DNA from: Companilactobacillus keshanensis
GTDB lineage: Bacteria > Bacillota > Bacilli > Lactobacillales > Lactobacillaceae
Direction of reading: 5' to 3'
DNA length: 60,530 nucleotides
Assembly: GCF_003946205.1 (NCBI RefSeq)
Contig: NZ_RHOS01000014.1
Coordinates: 1-60,530, forward strand
Part shown: positions 19,039-28,613 of the stretch, in pieces
Position numbering within the stretch: the first letter of the stretch is position 1
Layout: every line of letters begins with the position of its first letter
Program-made: the position numbers and the translations under genes
The notes under the pieces: generated by a model
What the model was told of the DNA's origin: nothing
Databases searched by the model: none
What the model saw: the letters and a program-made list of their open reading frames with translations, nothing else

Positions 19039-20331
19039 CTAATTTTTCAAAACTTCATTAATACAATGGCCGGCTATCTTTTCTTTAAATTCTAAACCTA
19101 ATAATTTTGCAAAAGTTGGCGCTTCGTCTACTAGGTTTGCTTTCTCAACTGTCTTACCTTCGTTTACAGCTGGACCATTAAAGACAATCGTTGTCTGATA
19201 TCCAGCTTTATCAGGATCGTAGCCATGAACACCATTATAACGATCAGGCTGACCTAACGTATCGGGATCTACTTCTTCAACAATTGTTGGGCGATCACTT
19301 TCATCAGTAAAGTAATATCCGGCCTTTGCCTCAACCATAAAAGTACACTCCGGATCAGCGCCTCTCTTGACTGCTTCCTCTTGAGAATAAATATGTTCAA
19401 TGCCTTCAACTCTTGAAATTCGTTCTTTTAATTCATCCAAATATTTAAAATTACGTGTATAAATATAAGTTGCCCCATCACAACTTTTTGCCAAAACTGA
19501 CCAGTTATATTCAATAGTCTGATTATTTTTGGATGATGACCATCCCTTTCTAGCAAACAAGGTATTCAAATGAATCATTTTGTTAACATTTATTTGATAA
19601 TGATCACCCAAAATAACAAAGTTAGTATCTTCAAATATTTCTGCCTTTTTAGTTGCCTCAATAAGTTGTGCAACATGCTTATCCAACCGATGCAAAGCTT
19701 CCATAGCTTCTTTAGAACGAACGCCATAACGATGACGCATGCTATCCATATCAACCAAATGGATCATAGTTAAGTTGGGTTTTCTATTTTCAATAGTATC
19801 AACTGCGCAAGCCGTAATGAAGTCATCCAGTTGTGGCTGTTTGATACCGTTACGCAATTTCCCATACTTATGATTCATTTCCAATAAGAACAGTGGTGAA
19901 CTAGCCTTTAATGATACCCAGACCTGATTAGTCCAAATTCGATTAGGAAAAATCTCAGCCAAATTGTAATTTATCTTGCTACCCGCAGTAACAGGCCACA
20001 AAAAAGCCGCCGTGGTTAATTTCTTTTGACGTGCTAAATCATATAAAGTAGTCGATTTCACATCACTTTGATACCAATACCAATCAGGCGAACGACGTTC
20101 TGGCTGAATTTTGGTATTATTGACGATTCCGTGTGTACTAGGATATTGACCTGTAATGATTGTCGTATGTGATGGATACGTTAAAGTGGGATAAATTCCC
20201 GTGACAGATTTTACCCAAGTTCCCCCATTAACAAGTTTATTTAAAGTTGGCAATTCTTTTTGATGTTCATTAATATCTCTAAATCCCATTGAATCTAAAG
20301 AAATTATTACCATATGTTGATTCGTCGACAA
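19039..20331 (-). CDS. type I phosphodiesterase / nucleotide pyrophosphatase family protein (alkaline-phosphatase fold)
   Basis: 430 residues. The N-terminal metal site is in MVIISLDSMGFRD, and the nucleophile Thr is in YPSHTTIITGQYPSTHG. Further metal ligands lie in LVDMDSMRHRYG, LGDHYQ and VHGYDP. There is no signal peptide or membrane span, so it should be cytosolic. The start is TTG at 20331, with GAGGGAG 9 bases upstream; the frame open to 20349 has no RBS. It is coupled to a UMF1-type transporter. The family hydrolyses phosphodiester or pyrophosphate bonds; the substrate here is unknown. Confidence 0.85.
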   Translation of the reverse strand: MSTNQHMVIISLDSMGFRDINEHQKELPTLNKLVNGGTWVKSVTGIYPTLTYPSHTTIITGQYPSTHGIVNNTKIQPERRSPDWYWYQSDVKSTTLYDLARQKKLTTAAFLWPVTAGSKINYNLAEIFPNRIWTNQVWVSLKASSPLFLLEMNHKYGKLRNGIKQPQLDDFITACAVDTIENRKPNLTMIHLVDMDSMRHRYGVRSKEAMEALHRLDKHVAQLIEATKKAEIFEDTNFVILGDHYQINVNKMIHLNTLFARKGWSSSKNNQTIEYNWSVLAKSCDGATYIYTRNFKYLDELKERISRVEGIEHIYSQEEAVKRGADPECTFMVEAKAGYYFTDESDRPTIVEEVDPDTLGQPDRYNGVHGYDPDKAGYQTTIVFNGPAVNEGKTVEKANLVDEAPTFAKLLGLEFKEKIAGHCINEVLKN

Positions 20332-20501
20332 AATAAAAATCTCCCTCAAAATTAATATATAGTTTATTGTAACTCACGTAAATGACCACTCACCACAAAA
20401 AAATAAATTGTTTTATCTTTGGAAGGAGCATGCCAGATAAGTATTAAACTTATTATGCGTAATTTAAAATTGAAAATTCATAATATAATAATTTCTTCAA
20501 C

Positions 20502-20542
20502 AAAAAAGTCTTCCGATCCCAAGGGAATACGGAAGATTTTTA
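20502..20542. terminator. terminator between the small membrane-protein gene and the phosphodiesterase gene
   Basis: AAAAAGTCTTCCG and CGGAAGATTTTT pair around a loop, with a T run on the minus side. The rest of 20350-20610 shows no convincing gene. Confidence 0.75.
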
Positions 20543-20610
20543 AAGTACATATATCATATTTATTTATTGGAATATAAACGAACTTTTGAAGTAATTATAC
20601 CTTTAAACGG

Positions 20611-20802
20611 TTAATTGCGATTAAATTTAATTCCAACGCCAACCAAAATAGCAACAAGAACAAAATCAATTAAATTGAATAACAAGGCAAAGGTTGCCTT
20701 TGGTGCTCCAAAATTGATCAAAGCCCATGAAATAAGAATTACCAATGCTATTGATAAAATAAATACCACATCTGCTGATTTATGTTCTAATACTTGTTCC
20801 AT
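20611..20802 (-). CDS. small two-span membrane protein
   Basis: 63 residues. A short charged N terminus (MEQVLEHKSADV) is followed by two hydrophobic segments (about 13-32 and 37-59) and a GIKFNRN basic tail, so both ends are probably cytosolic. GGGGAGG at normal distance precedes the ATG, and a terminator follows, so it is a credible independent gene. I recognise no family. Confidence 0.7.
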   Translation of the reverse strand: MEQVLEHKSADVVFILSIALVILISWALINFGAPKATFALLFNLIDFVLVAILVGVGIKFNRN

Positions 20803-20871
20803 AGTAGTACCTCCCCTTAATAATATTTCTTATATCGCATTATAAACCATTAATGAAGAAAAGTGTATAAG

Positions 20872-20905
20872 AAAAAGCATCATCTGTTTATTCAGACGAT
20901 ACTTT
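20872..20905 (-). terminator. terminator of the LPQTS-anchored protein gene
   Basis: GTATCGTCTG and CAGATGATGC pair with two G-U pairs on the minus strand only, followed by a T run. It lies a few bases after the stop at 20908. Confidence 0.8.
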
Positions 20906-20907
20906 TT

Positions 20908-23142
20908 TTAATTTCTACGATAATCTGTGAATATTTCCAAGGCAACTAGCAAAAGTAGTAAAAAGCCGGTTACAGTTGCAAACGTTGTCCTAATTGAACT
21001 TGTTTGTGGTAATTTTGCCTGATTAATATTATCAGAATTGTTTTTAACATTTGAATTTGTTGCAGGTTGTTTCAATACTGGTGCGCCTGGATTCAATGTG
21101 TTGCCTGTTCCTGGCTTAGTTGTTAAATCAGGTGTTCCAGGGATTTCAGGATTAGTTGGAGTCTCTGGGTTCACTGGATCCGTCGGATCAGGGTTATCAG
21201 TTGGATTATTAGGATCACTCGGATCAACTGGAATCGTTACATCGTCTTCTTTATTATTGACTGCTGAAACATTTGTCACATCATTGGCTTTTACAACAAA
21301 ATTAATCGGATCTTTATTCAAAACGTAATTTTTAGGAGCAGTTGTCTCTACGAATTGATATTTACCAGTTTTGAGATTATCAACAGTGATTTTACCATTG
21401 GAATCTGTTGTTAAACCAGACTTCTTAACATCTCCATTAGCATCTACCAAATCAAATATTGCACCTTGAAGACTACCATTAGTTTTAGCATCAGTTTTTG
21501 TCAAAACTACTGTTCCAGTATCAGTTTTGTCTGGAACGCTTGTACTAGTGGTCTTATTATCGATCATTGATACATTTTCGTTAGTCTTAGTTTCTGAAAT
21601 AGTAAATCCTAACTTAGTTTTATTTACATCATATCCAGCAGGAGCTGATGTTTCTACAAATTGATAATCTCCGGCTGGTAAGTCATTGTAATTTATTTGT
21701 CCATCATCATTAGTTGTTAATCCTTGAGCAATTTCAGTACCATCAGATTTCTGCAAATCAAACACTGCACCTGTTAAGGATTTACCTGTATCAGAAGCCG
21801 TTTTATTCAAAGTTACATTTCCCTTTATTGTTGAGGGATCTCTAACATTGGAGAAATTGAATTCTACTGGTAATTGCTGATTATCAGTAATATTGAATTC
21901 TTTTTCGTTCTTTGTCTCATCTGAATTTAATAAATAATTATCCGGAGCACGCGTTTCTATAAACTTATACTTACCAGATGGTAAATTAGATATATCAATT
22001 TGACCATTACTGTCAGTAGTTAAATTTTGATACATAGGATTGCCATCAGGATCTTCGATAGTTGAGTCATTCCCATCATCATTAACTAAGTTAAATATTG
22101 CTCCAGACAAATCATTACCAGTAACAGAATCTACTTTAGTCAAAACTACGGACCCATTGTGACCGGACTCACTACCGCTGGCACCCCAAGATTTGGCACC
22201 GTTTGCTGGACTTATGACAGGATCACCTGTAGGAACCGCAACACCTCCGGGTTCTGTACTGATTCCCGTATAACTACTTTCCGAATGATTAGTCCACGTA
22301 TATATATCTTGTTCATCAGGATTAATAGTTGTAGTTATTGTTGATGTATAAACAATATTTACTTTCTGATTGAAGGTTTGGGGGAAGTTTATTACAAAGC
22401 CATTATCAGTATAGTCCACAGTTGTACCCTCAATAGCGTTACCAGAATCATCCTTAAGACTTAAACTGTCCTGATCCATTTTTTGCCCAGCACCAAGCAC
22501 ATCAGTAACTTTTAAATCAGTAACCGTTTTTTTATCCTGATTAAGCACTATATTCCAGGCCATTTGATCAGGCTCACTGCCCTCTCCAGATGCAAACCCT
22601 GAAAACCAACCAGTTTTAACGATAAACTCTTTATCACCACCTGGATCTGGATCAGTTCCTGGATCACCTCCTGATGATGGGTTTAAACCAACACCAGAGA
22701 AAGATAAATTAATTGTTCTATTGGTATTATGCGATGGCAAAGTAAAGTAATCACTCAATGTAAAAGTACCCGTTCTAGTTCCATAAGGAATAACGGCTGT
22801 ACCTGAACCTATTTTAACTACTTTATCTTCCCCTTCTTTATCAAAATTAATTTGTACGTTATCAGGAATTGTGAAGGTTAACTTTTCACCATCCGTAACT
22901 GTTGCCTCATCAGGTATTCTCCACTGATAATTAGCCGTTAGTGACGTATAATTTGCTAAATTTGAAATATTCGTTATATCAGATCCATCACCGGCAATTA
23001 GCTTCATAGTTGGTTTCTCCCAGCTATCACTAACAGCATCCGCACGTGTGTTATTAGCATTAAAAAAATTACCTATCAACGAAATTCCAAATATAAACAG
23101 CATAAATATAGCTGTCACCCTGTTTTTTGTAATTCGATTCAT
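20908..23142 (-). CDS. cell-wall-anchored surface protein with three CnaB/SpaA domains and an LPQTS sorting signal
   Basis: 744 residues. Signal peptide 1-36 (..NTRADA), then a collagen-binding-like N-terminal region (about 40-310, with ..EKLTFTIPDN.. and ..WNIVLNQDKKTV..) and three CnaB domains near 331-440, 442-542 and 544-625. Each CnaB has the pattern for an internal Lys-Asn isopeptide: VVLTKVD / VTLNKTA / VVLTKTD, a central FIETRAP / FVETSAP / FVETTAP Glu, and a terminal Asn (FSNVRD, IDNKTT, NNKED). A Pro/Asn/Asp-rich stalk (about 628-700) leads to LPQTS at 711-715, a membrane span and a TDYRRN tail. Sortase anchoring is expected. It is monocistronic. It may be an adhesin or a pilus-like backbone; no sortase is encoded nearby. 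Confidence 0.9.
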   Translation of the reverse strand: MNRITKNRVTAIFMLFIFGISLIGNFFNANNTRADAVSDSWEKPTMKLIAGDGSDITNISNLANYTSLTANYQWRIPDEATVTDGEKLTFTIPDNVQINFDKEGEDKVVKIGSGTAVIPYGTRTGTFTLSDYFTLPSHNTNRTINLSFSGVGLNPSSGGDPGTDPDPGGDKEFIVKTGWFSGFASGEGSEPDQMAWNIVLNQDKKTVTDLKVTDVLGAGQKMDQDSLSLKDDSGNAIEGTTVDYTDNGFVINFPQTFNQKVNIVYTSTITTTINPDEQDIYTWTNHSESSYTGISTEPGGVAVPTGDPVISPANGAKSWGASGSESGHNGSVVLTKVDSVTGNDLSGAIFNLVNDDGNDSTIEDPDGNPMYQNLTTDSNGQIDISNLPSGKYKFIETRAPDNYLLNSDETKNEKEFNITDNQQLPVEFNFSNVRDPSTIKGNVTLNKTASDTGKSLTGAVFDLQKSDGTEIAQGLTTNDDGQINYNDLPAGDYQFVETSAPAGYDVNKTKLGFTISETKTNENVSMIDNKTTSTSVPDKTDTGTVVLTKTDAKTNGSLQGAIFDLVDANGDVKKSGLTTDSNGKITVDNLKTGKYQFVETTAPKNYVLNKDPINFVVKANDVTNVSAVNNKEDDVTIPVDPSDPNNPTDNPDPTDPVNPETPTNPEIPGTPDLTTKPGTGNTLNPGAPVLKQPATNSNVKNNSDNINQAKLPQTSSIRTTFATVTGFLLLLLVALEIFTDYRRN

Positions 23143-23210
23143 AATGCTCCCTCATTTCATATTGAACATTATATAACAATATTTATCAAAATATCATTAA
23201 ATAACAGCAT

Positions 23211-23247
23211 AAAAAGAGAGTATCATCCAAAAATGACACTCTCTTTT
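23211..23247. terminator. terminator of pgm
   Basis: AAAAGAGAGTATCAT and ATGACACTCTCTTTT pair around CCAAAA, followed by T on the minus side. Confidence 0.85.
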
Positions 23248-23250
23248 CGT

Positions 23251-24969
23251 TTATTCCCAGCTATCAATCACTTTAGCAAATTTCTCAAGTTTTTGTGCAG
23301 CGTGATCATCACTATCACTATTAATACCTACATAAAACTTCATCTTAGGTTCTGTACCAGAAGGACGAATGGCAATCCATGTGTTATCCTCCAAGATGAA
23401 TTTCATAGCATCAGCTTTAGGTAATCCCGTTTTTTGAGTTCCTTGATCAGTTGTATCAGTGTCCTTAAAGTAATCGATTGATTCAACTACTTTGACGCCG
23501 TTAACTTCTTTAATGCCTTCTTCATGGAATTTTTCCATAATTTGCTTCATTTGTTCTTTACCGGAAATTCCAGCAAAAGTCTTAGAAATTGTTTTTTCAC
23601 GATAATATCCGAATTCTTTGTATAGATCTTCCAAAGCATCATAAATCGTCTTACCTTTTGATTCATAGTAGGCAGCGGCTTCGGCTAATAGAATAGTTGA
23701 TTGCATAGCATCTTTGTCACGAACAAACGATTTAACTAAATAACCATAACTCTCCTCAAAGCCAAACAAGAATTCATGACTACCAGTTTCTTCAAATTCT
23801 TCAATTTTCTCGGCAATGTATTTGAAACCAGTTAGAACATCAAACATCTTTACATTGTATTTTTCAGCAATCTTAGTTGCCAATTCAGATGAGACAATTG
23901 ACTTAGCAACCGCACCATTTGTTGGCAAGGTTCCAAGTTCCTTTTTGGCACTCAACAGATAGTTAAGTAAAACGGAAGCAATTTGATTACCAGTCATCAA
24001 TTTATACGATCCATCAGGTTGACGAACAGCGGCACCTAAACGATCAGCATCTGGATCAGTTGCAATCAGAATATTAGCACCGATTTTTTTACCCTTTTCA
24101 ATTGCCAAATCAAATGTTTGGGCAAATTCAGGATTAGGGGCTGGTGTTGTTGGAAATTCAGGATCAAGAATGGCCTGCTCAGTCACCATAGTGAAGTTCT
24201 TGAAACCTAATTTTTGGAAAATTCTTGGAGCAATCATCTTACCTGTTCCATGAAGTGGTGTATAGACAAATTTCATCTTATTACCGACATCTTCAATCAG
24301 CTTGTGATTAACAACGACCGTATCCAATTTATCCAAGTAGTCTAAATCGACATCTTCACCAATCAAACTCATCAGTTTTTCATCGCGCAATTCAAAAATT
24401 GTCTTTGTTTCGATAGCAAATAAGTCACTAGCCTTACGAACAAATTTAGTAATGTTATCTGATTCAACTGGAGGCATTTGACCACCATCTGGACCGTAAA
24501 TTTTGAATCCATTATATTCCTTAGGATTATGACTAGCAGTGATCATGATACCTGCATAAGTATGCAAAGTTCTAACTGCAAATGACAATTCAGGTGTAGG
24601 ACGCAATGAGTCAAAAACGTAACTGTGAATTCCATGTGCTCCTAGGACCTTAGCTGATTCAAAAGCAAATTCTTGTGAATAATAGCGTGAATCATAGCTG
24701 ATAGCAACTCCACGATTCTTAGTTTTCTCATCTAAAGTATCCATGAAAGCAGCTAAACCTTCAGCCGCCTGTCTAACTGTATAAATATTCATGCGATTGA
24801 TCCCTGGTCCGATCAATCCACGCATTCCGGCAGTACCAAATTCCATAGGTGCATAAAATGCTTCCTGTGCAGAATCTGTATTTTCTTTTAATTTCAATAA
24901 TTGTTGTTTTAGTTCAGGATCAAGCTCTTTATAATCAAGCCAATTTTGCATTGTTTCTTGCCAAGACAT
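23251..24969 (-). CDS. pgcA: phosphoglucomutase / phosphomannomutase family enzyme (alpha-D-phosphohexomutase)
   Basis: 572 residues, the length of the PgcA-type mutases of Firmicutes. It interconverts glucose-6-phosphate and glucose-1-phosphate, feeding UDP-glucose for envelope polymers. Key sites are the phosphoserine in ITASHNPKEYNG, the Mg2+ loop ATDPDADRLG, the sugar loop GFEESYGYL, and the phosphate loop RPSGTEPKMK near the C terminus. A TATAAT -10 box and AGGAGGAC RBS precede the ATG. Upstream lies the unusual tandem-repeat gap. Confidence 0.95.
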   Translation of the reverse strand: MSWQETMQNWLDYKELDPELKQQLLKLKENTDSAQEAFYAPMEFGTAGMRGLIGPGINRMNIYTVRQAAEGLAAFMDTLDEKTKNRGVAISYDSRYYSQEFAFESAKVLGAHGIHSYVFDSLRPTPELSFAVRTLHTYAGIMITASHNPKEYNGFKIYGPDGGQMPPVESDNITKFVRKASDLFAIETKTIFELRDEKLMSLIGEDVDLDYLDKLDTVVVNHKLIEDVGNKMKFVYTPLHGTGKMIAPRIFQKLGFKNFTMVTEQAILDPEFPTTPAPNPEFAQTFDLAIEKGKKIGANILIATDPDADRLGAAVRQPDGSYKLMTGNQIASVLLNYLLSAKKELGTLPTNGAVAKSIVSSELATKIAEKYNVKMFDVLTGFKYIAEKIEEFEETGSHEFLFGFEESYGYLVKSFVRDKDAMQSTILLAEAAAYYESKGKTIYDALEDLYKEFGYYREKTISKTFAGISGKEQMKQIMEKFHEEGIKEVNGVKVVESIDYFKDTDTTDQGTQKTGLPKADAMKFILEDNTWIAIRPSGTEPKMKFYVGINSDSDDHAAQKLEKFAKVIDSWE

Positions 24970-25089
24970 TAATTCGTCCTCCTAATTTGTAAGACCTTAC
25001 ATTTTCCTATTATAGCAATCTCATAGGACTATTAAAAACTGATTTACTAAAGTTTAACAATAAAAAATTAAATATTACTTAAAATAAGA

Positions 25090-25375
25090 GCATGTCAATA
25101 AGCGCTCTTTTCTTGAGCATTACCTAGATTATGGACTGGATCAACGAAGATGATACATTCCTTAATCGTAGTAAGCGCAGAGATTTGCTTATTTGTAAGT
25201 GCATTTCAATAAAGCACGTCAATAAGTGTTCTTTCCTTGAGCATTACCTAGATTATGGATTGGATCAACGAAGATGATACATTCCTTAATCGTAGTAAGC
25301 GCAGAGATTTGCTTATTGTAAGTGCATTTCAATAAAACACGTCAATAAGCGCTCTTTTCCTGAGCATTGCCTAGA
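25090..25375. repeat. ~124-bp tandem repeat, 2.3 copies, in the pgm-trxB gap
   Basis: Within the 452-base gap 24970-25421, units begin GTCAATAAG at 25094, 25218 and 25341 (periods 124 and 123). Copies 1 and 2 are about 95% identical and copy 3 stops after ~35 bases, just before the trxB terminator. Each unit contains several short self-complementary pieces (GCTC..GAGC, AAGC..GCTT, GTGC..GCAC). Short plus-strand frames beginning ATGGAYTGGATCAACGAAGA exist in each full copy (48 codons from 25131, 26 codons from 25255) but have no ribosome site, so I do not call them genes. Origin and function are unknown. Confidence 0.85.
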
Positions 25376-25410
25376 CAAAAAAATCGCATTGCAATTAAGC
25401 AAAGCGACTT
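25376..25410 (-). terminator. terminator of trxB
   Basis: AGTCGCTTTGC and GCAATGCGATT pair on the minus strand around TTAATT, followed by a T run. Confidence 0.75.
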
Positions 25411-25421
25411 TAATTTATTAG

Positions 25422-26360
25422 CTATTTAGCAGAAACTTTGTCACCTAATGTTTGGATGTAGTTGAAAGCTTCTTGTCCAGCAATCCCACCTTCACCAACA
25501 GCAATGGCTACTTGACGAAGGCTCTTTTTGCGAACATCGCCAACTGCATATACACCGGCAATATTTGTTTCCATATTTTCATTTGTATCGATCCAACCTT
25601 CACTATCCAAAACGCCTAAGCTTTCGAATGGCTCTGTCATTGGTTGAATTCCAACATAGATAAAGGCACCTTTAGCTGGAACAATATGTTCTTCACCAGT
25701 CTCTTTATCCACATACTTAACACCTGAAACTTTATCGTTTTCGCTGGTAATTTCTTTAACATCAGCATTCCAAACGAACTTGATTTTATCATTCTTGAAG
25801 GCACGATCTTGAAGAACTTTTTGAGCACGCAATTGATCACGACGGTGAATAATTGTTACTGATTTAGCCATTTGAGTTAGGTAAACGCCCTCCTCAACGG
25901 CCGAATCTCCACCACCGATAACTGCTACATCTTGATCCTTGAAGAAAGCACCATCACATACGGCACAGTAAGAAACTCCACGTCCTGATAATTCATTTTC
26001 ACCAGGAACACCAATTTTCTTATATTGTGAACCAGTTGCAATAATAACAACTTTAGTTTCGTAATCACCATCATCAGTATGGATAACTTTAACATTACCC
26101 TTATCTTCAACCGATTCAACTGTTCCATAGCCAAAATCGGCCCCAAAACGAGTTGACGAGTTATACATCTTTTCACTCAAATCTGGTCCCAAGATTGAAT
26201 CAAAACCAGGATAGTTTTCGATCTCCGCAGTATTATTCATCTGTCCGCCATAAATACCACGATCTAAAATCATTACTGACAAGTTTGCACGTGAAGCATA
26301 AAGTGCGGCAGTTAATCCACCAGGACCTGCTCCAATTACAACAACATCATATGTTTTCAT
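25422..26360 (-). CDS. trxB: thioredoxin-disulfide reductase
   Basis: 312 residues, the low-molecular-weight flavoenzyme that passes electrons from NADPH to thioredoxin. FAD-binding GAGPGGLTAALYASRA, the redox pair Cys132-x-x-Cys135 in SYCAVCDG, the NADPH loop GGGDSAVEEG, and the C-terminal GVYAVGDVR FAD motif are all intact. The GYGTVES spacing is normal. It lies downstream of lgt with a 66-base gap and may have its own promoter. Confidence 0.97.
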   Translation of the reverse strand: MKTYDVVVIGAGPGGLTAALYASRANLSVMILDRGIYGGQMNNTAEIENYPGFDSILGPDLSEKMYNSSTRFGADFGYGTVESVEDKGNVKVIHTDDGDYETKVVIIATGSQYKKIGVPGENELSGRGVSYCAVCDGAFFKDQDVAVIGGGDSAVEEGVYLTQMAKSVTIIHRRDQLRAQKVLQDRAFKNDKIKFVWNADVKEITSENDKVSGVKYVDKETGEEHIVPAKGAFIYVGIQPMTEPFESLGVLDSEGWIDTNENMETNIAGVYAVGDVRKKSLRQVAIAVGEGGIAGQEAFNYIQTLGDKVSAK

Positions 26361-26426
26361 CAGTTTACCTCCTCATAAATACTTATCAAATATTACCATT
26401 TTAATTTTAAATAGCTATTATCTTGC

Positions 26427-27239
26427 TCAAATATCTTGATACCAAGGTTCTTGATACTTCTTACGTCGATAAATGATTAAGATAACCGCAACAGCTAATA
26501 AAATCAAAGATAATGCTTGCGAAACTCTGATTCCTGGCAAAATATACAAACTATCTGTTCTCATACCCTCAACAAAGAATCTAACTAGAGGGTACCAAAC
26601 TAGATAAGCTAAAAATACCTCACCACGTTTAAAGAATTGTTTACGATGACGTAATACCAAGATAATAATCAATCCAATCAAATTAAAACTGGATTCATAC
26701 AAAAATGTAGGTTGACGATAAGCGCCATTAATATACATTTGTTGAATGATAAAGTCTGGTAAATGTAATGATTGTAGGAAACTTAAAGTAGTTTTACCAC
26801 CAAAAGCTTCTTGATTCATAAAATTACCCCAACGACCGACGATCTGTCCTAGCAAAACTGAAGGCGCAGCAATATCTAACATCGTCCAAATTGAAATATT
26901 ACGTTTTTTACATAATACTATCAAAACAATGAATGCAGCTATCAATCCACCATAAATGGCGATACCACCATGCCAAATTTTAATAATTTCACCTGGATTA
27001 GCCATATAAAACGGTAATTCAAAGATAACATAGTAAATTCTAGCACCAATCAAACCAATCGGTACGCCGTACAAAACCAAATCTAAAATATTTTCTGGAT
27101 CAACATCACGTTTTTTAGCTTCAGATATTGCCATAATGACACCTATCAAAGCTCCCATAGCAATTATCAATCCATACCAGTGAATCTGTAATCCGCCGAG
27201 ATTAAAAGCAATCGGATTCAAAGCTAGAAAATTAAGCAT
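26427..27239 (-). CDS. lgt: prolipoprotein diacylglyceryl transferase
   Basis: 270 residues with about seven membrane spans. It attaches diacylglycerol to lipobox cysteines of lipoproteins such as the PstS encoded nearby. The Lgt signature [14 protein letters not shown] is intact, and the HGGIAIYGG periplasmic motif is present. Its ATG shares a base with the hprK stop (TAATG), so translation is coupled to hprK. Confidence 0.97.
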   Translation of the reverse strand: MLNFLALNPIAFNLGGLQIHWYGLIIAMGALIGVIMAISEAKKRDVDPENILDLVLYGVPIGLIGARIYYVIFELPFYMANPGEIIKIWHGGIAIYGGLIAAFIVLIVLCKKRNISIWTMLDIAAPSVLLGQIVGRWGNFMNQEAFGGKTTLSFLQSLHLPDFIIQQMYINGAYRQPTFLYESSFNLIGLIIILVLRHRKQFFKRGEVFLAYLVWYPLVRFFVEGMRTDSLYILPGIRVSQALSLILLAVAVILIIYRRKKYQEPWYQDI

Positions 27240-28183
27240 TATTTTTCTTCCTTATTTGTATTATCTTGAATCAAAGCTCCTAAATTCTCTTCAAACTTTT
27301 TAGTTGCATCGTATCCCATCTTTTTAGCACGATAATTCATAGCCGCAACTTCAATAATAATTGAAATATTACGACCAACCTTTACAGGTACTGTGATCTG
27401 TGGAACTTTAACATCAAAAATCTCACGTTTATCTTCCATCGAACCGATTCGATCATAGTTCTTATCAGGTGACCAATTTTCCAAATTAATTATCAGTTGA
27501 ATATCACTAGATGAACGAACTGCCCCGGCACCAAAGAGATTCATAACATCAATAATACCAATTCCACGAATTTCTAGTAAATGATTCAAAATCTTAGGTG
27601 CTTCACCAACAATAGTTTTCTCATCTTGTTGATAAACATCAACACGATCATCAGCAATCAAACGGTGTCCACGCTTAACTAATTCCAAAGCAGTTTCACT
27701 TTTACCAATGCCAGAATGTCCAGTTAGCAAAATACCAATTCCGTATACATCGACGAAAACACCGTGAATTGATTCTCTAGGTGCCAAACGGCGATCCAAA
27801 TATTCAGTGATCATACTTGAAAGTCTAGTTGTTGGTAATTCTGATCCAATGACTGGCACTTTGTGCTCTTCGGCAGCTTTCAATAATTCATCACTTGGTT
27901 GTATGGCACGTGATATCAATAAAACCGGTGTATCTTCACGACAAATTTCCAACATTACCTTATAACGATTATTGGCCGTCATTGAAACTGAATATGCTGA
28001 CTCGGTTTGTCCAATCAGTTGAATTCTCTCACTTGGGTAATAATCAAAATAACCCGTTAACTCGATCCCGGGACGAGAAATATCACTAGTTGTGATCTTC
28101 TTTTTATCTAAAAGTTCCTCACCACTATAAACTTTTAACTCATTATCCTTAACTAAATCAGCTACTGTAACAAAATTTGACAT
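27239..28183 (-). CDS. hprK: HPr kinase/phosphorylase
   Basis: 314 residues. It phosphorylates and dephosphorylates HPr on Ser46 and so sets CcpA-dependent catabolite control; relevant here because cre-like sites occur before eda and hpf. Walker A GHSGIGKS (about 155-162), the upstream His (about 140), and the family signature [20 protein letters not shown] region (key anchors EIRGIGI and FGAG) are visible. ATG at 28183 is chosen because GAGGG lies 6 bases before it; a TTG at 28189 would overlap that site. Confidence 0.97.
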   Translation of the reverse strand: MSNFVTVADLVKDNELKVYSGEELLDKKKITTSDISRPGIELTGYFDYYPSERIQLIGQTESAYSVSMTANNRYKVMLEICREDTPVLLISRAIQPSDELLKAAEEHKVPVIGSELPTTRLSSMITEYLDRRLAPRESIHGVFVDVYGIGILLTGHSGIGKSETALELVKRGHRLIADDRVDVYQQDEKTIVGEAPKILNHLLEIRGIGIIDVMNLFGAGAVRSSSDIQLIINLENWSPDKNYDRIGSMEDKREIFDVKVPQITVPVKVGRNISIIIEVAAMNYRAKKMGYDATKKFEENLGALIQDNTNKEEK

Positions 28184-28234
28184 AATCAACCCTCACAAAT
28201 CGTCTTTTTTTCATTCTATCATTTTATTGATATT

Positions 28235-28257
28235 AAAAAAACGCGTCTTAGACGCGT
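28235..28257. terminator. terminator of the yvlD-like gene
   Basis: ACGCGTC-TAA-GACGCGT with T runs, overlapping the 3' end of the gene at 28248. It separates phoU-pspC-yvlD from hprK-lgt. Confidence 0.85.
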
Positions 28258-28613
28258 CTTTTAAAATTGTTCATGGTATAGCTATTTATAATTGAATTAC
28301 AAATGGCCAAAATTACGGCTACCAACAAGGCAGCTCCGAAACTACTAAAGTAAAAGCTATTCGAACCCAAGATAGCTGAAGTCAACTCCAAAGTGATCGC
28401 ACTGATCACGAAAGAGAATAACCCAAACGTTATAAACGTTATTGGGAATGAAATAACATGTAGGATTGGCTTAACAGTCCAGTTTAACAAAACTAAAACA
28501 AAACTAGCCAAAATTGCCGTTGCTAAACTGTCAACTCTGAACATGTTTGGTAATAGACGCGCTATTGCTAGAAATAACAGCGTATGAATGGCCACTTTAA
28601 TTAATAATTTCAT
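28248..28613 (-). CDS. YvlD/holin-4-like small membrane protein (PF04020 type)
   Basis: 121 residues with four hydrophobic segments. The central NWTVKPILHVISFPITFITFG block (anchors NWTVKPIL and FPITFITFGLF) is characteristic of the YvlD family of unknown function, linked in Bacillus with a PspC-like gene and cell-envelope stress. It starts within the stop of the upstream PspC gene (ATGA, 4-base overlap), so the pair is translationally coupled. Confidence 0.85.
   Translation of the reverse strand: MKLLIKVAIHTLLFLAIARLLPNMFRVDSLATAILASFVLVLLNWTVKPILHVISFPITFITFGLFSFVISAITLELTSAILGSNSFYFSSFGAALLVAVILAICNSIINSYTMNNFKRRV

Noticed and set aside
20420-20446. Tiny plus-strand gene after GGAAGGAG
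   Set aside because: The frame from the ATG at about 20430 is only five codons, and no longer alternative exists.
20615-20845. 76-codon plus-strand frame opposite the small membrane-protein gene
   Set aside because: No ribosome site, and the minus-strand gene has a strong one plus a terminator and sensible membrane topology.
25090-25375. CRISPR array
   Set aside because: The repeat unit is ~124 bp with no unique spacers between units and no cas genes nearby.
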